From assembly GCA_003218785.1 (NCBI GenBank), contig QHOM01000102.1, forward strand, positions 1-15,567: 15,567 bases of DNA, read 5' to 3'. Below are positions 14,846-15,567 of this stretch, in pieces. Position 1 is the first letter of the stretch. Every line of letters begins with the position of its first letter. The stretch comes from Verrucomicrobiota bacterium. Lineage in GTDB: Bacteria; Verrucomicrobiota; Verrucomicrobiia; Chthoniobacterales; UBA10450. The position numbers and the translations under genes are program-made. The notes beneath the pieces were generated by a model. The model saw only the letters and a list, made by a program, of their open reading frames with translations. It did no database searches and was not told where the DNA came from.

Positions 14846-15567
14846 ATCAAGGGACGGCGCCGGCTGCACGGGACAATTCTTCCGATAACAGCGGCGCAGG
14901 GTGTACTCGCTTTCCGCAAAATATTCAGCACTTTCTCCAGCCTGGCTTCGGCGACACAAAGCAGTAGTCCACCGCTGGTCTGGGCATCGGTTAAAAGAAT
15001 TCTGCGCGCCTCATCTGTGCTTTGCCAATCGACGAGGACCGTCGTGGCATAAAGATTTTGCCGACTCCCTTCCGGGACGGAACCCTGTTCGATGAGATCG
15101 CCGATCTCATCGCTAATCATCGGCACCGCGCTCGGATCGACCTCTGCGGAGACGCGACTGGCGCGGCAGAGTGAAACCAAATGACCGATCAGACCATAGC
15201 CGGTGATGTCGGTGGCTGCGCGAACGAGACCACGCTCGGCGAGATCGGCGCCTACGGTGTTAATTTTCGACATGAGCGCGATGACTTTTTTCTCGAGCTT
15301 CCGCGAAGCGAACCCGCGCTTGATTGCGGTGGTGGCAATTCCGGTGCCCAGCGGTTTTGTTAAGACAAGCAAATCGCCGGGTCGCGCGTTTGCATTCGTC
15401 GTGACGCGGCGAACATCAACAATTCCCGTGACGGCCAGACCGTATATCGGTTCGGGATTACGAATGGAATGGCCACCGATGATCACACAACCGACCTCGG
15501 CCGCCTTGGCCAGACCACCGCGCAAAATGGAAGAAACCACTTTTGGTGGAACGAGATCAGCGGGGAA
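14830..15567 (-). CDS. selD: Selenide, water dikinase SelD (selenophosphate synthetase), N-terminus beyond the window
   Basis: ATP-dependent enzyme that makes selenophosphate, the selenium donor for SelA. The frame is open from the window edge (FPADLVPPKVVSSILRGG) to a TAA at 14830-14832, giving about 245 residues of the C-terminal two-thirds. Visible family features are GGHSIRNPEPIYGLAVTG, ARPGDLLVLTKPLGTGIATT and ITGYGLIGHL, and late on LLTDAQTSGGLLLCV. The segment with the catalytic Cys/Sec and the adjacent lysine lies upstream of base 15567. It therefore cannot be seen whether this SelD is itself a selenoprotein. A GTG at 15540 inside the frame is not the start; it sits in the middle of a conserved segment. 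Its 3' end overlaps the start of selA, so selD-selA-selB form an apparent operon. Confidence 0.93.
   Translation of the reverse strand, partial: FPADLVPPKVVSSILRGGLAKAAEVGCVIIGGHSIRNPEPIYGLAVTGIVDVRRVTTNANARPGDLLVLTKPLGTGIATTAIKRGFASRKLEKKVIALMSKINTVGADLAERGLVRAATDITGYGLIGHLVSLCRASRVSAEVDPSAVPMISDEIGDLIEQGSVPEGSRQNLYATTVLVDWQSTDEARRILLTDAQTSGGLLLCVAEARLEKVLNILRKASTPCAAVIGRIVPCSRRRPLICMTG

Noticed and set aside
14846..14959. Longer SelA with 38 extra N-terminal residues
   Set aside because: The extra part lies inside selD, looks like a shadow translation and lacks SelA character. The ATG at 14845 gives the usual family length.

Overview
The window looks like chromosomal DNA from a moderately GC-rich Gram-negative bacterium. 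The Gram-negative assignment rests on two TolC-type outer-membrane channel genes and a periplasmic adaptor. The mix of a compact AddA/AddB-like nuclease pair, a 367-residue Ino1, a selDAB cluster and short intergenic hairpin repeats reminds me of Verrucomicrobiota (Chthoniobacterales-like soil lineages). That is an inference from general impression, not a proven assignment. Nearly all of the window is coding. No rRNA, tRNA, transposase or CRISPR array was seen, and no gap between genes exceeds 230 bp.

Layout. (1) Bases 1-3901, minus strand: an efflux/secretion operon read as outer-membrane factor 1, outer-membrane factor 2, then a HlyD-type membrane-fusion protein that runs off the left edge. 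The two channel genes overlap by ATGA. The second channel gene and the adaptor share a reading frame, separated only by a TAG stop and a TTG start. The inner-membrane pump is presumably beyond base 1. (2) Bases 4129-5232, plus strand: a divergent gene for inositol-1-phosphate synthase. Between it and the efflux operon lies a 227-bp region with a spaced 9-bp inverted repeat. (3) Bases 5233-5389: a convergent gap rich in GC hairpins with related inverted ends. (4) Bases 5390-15567, minus strand: one long co-directional block. In transcription order it is selD (5' end outside the window), selA, a 95-bp hairpin repeat, selB, an AddB-like nuclease gene and an AddA-like helicase-nuclease gene.

How the genes work together. 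SelD makes selenophosphate, SelA converts seryl-tRNA(Sec) to selenocysteinyl-tRNA(Sec), and SelB delivers it to UGA codons. The cell therefore probably makes selenoproteins, although neither selC nor a selenoprotein gene is visible here. AddB and AddA overlap by 14 nt and should form an AddAB/RecBCD-like enzyme that processes DNA double-strand ends. The efflux genes would build a tripartite envelope-spanning exporter. Ino1 commits glucose-6-phosphate to inositol synthesis.

The oddities most worth attention are an apparent frameshift that separates the first 34 or so codons of addB from the rest, a 7-bp tandem repeat translated inside the SelB GTPase domain, and the in-frame TAG/TTG junction between the second channel gene and the adaptor. 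I did not find a convincing new biological system. The rest of the window is recognisable housekeeping or accessory machinery.
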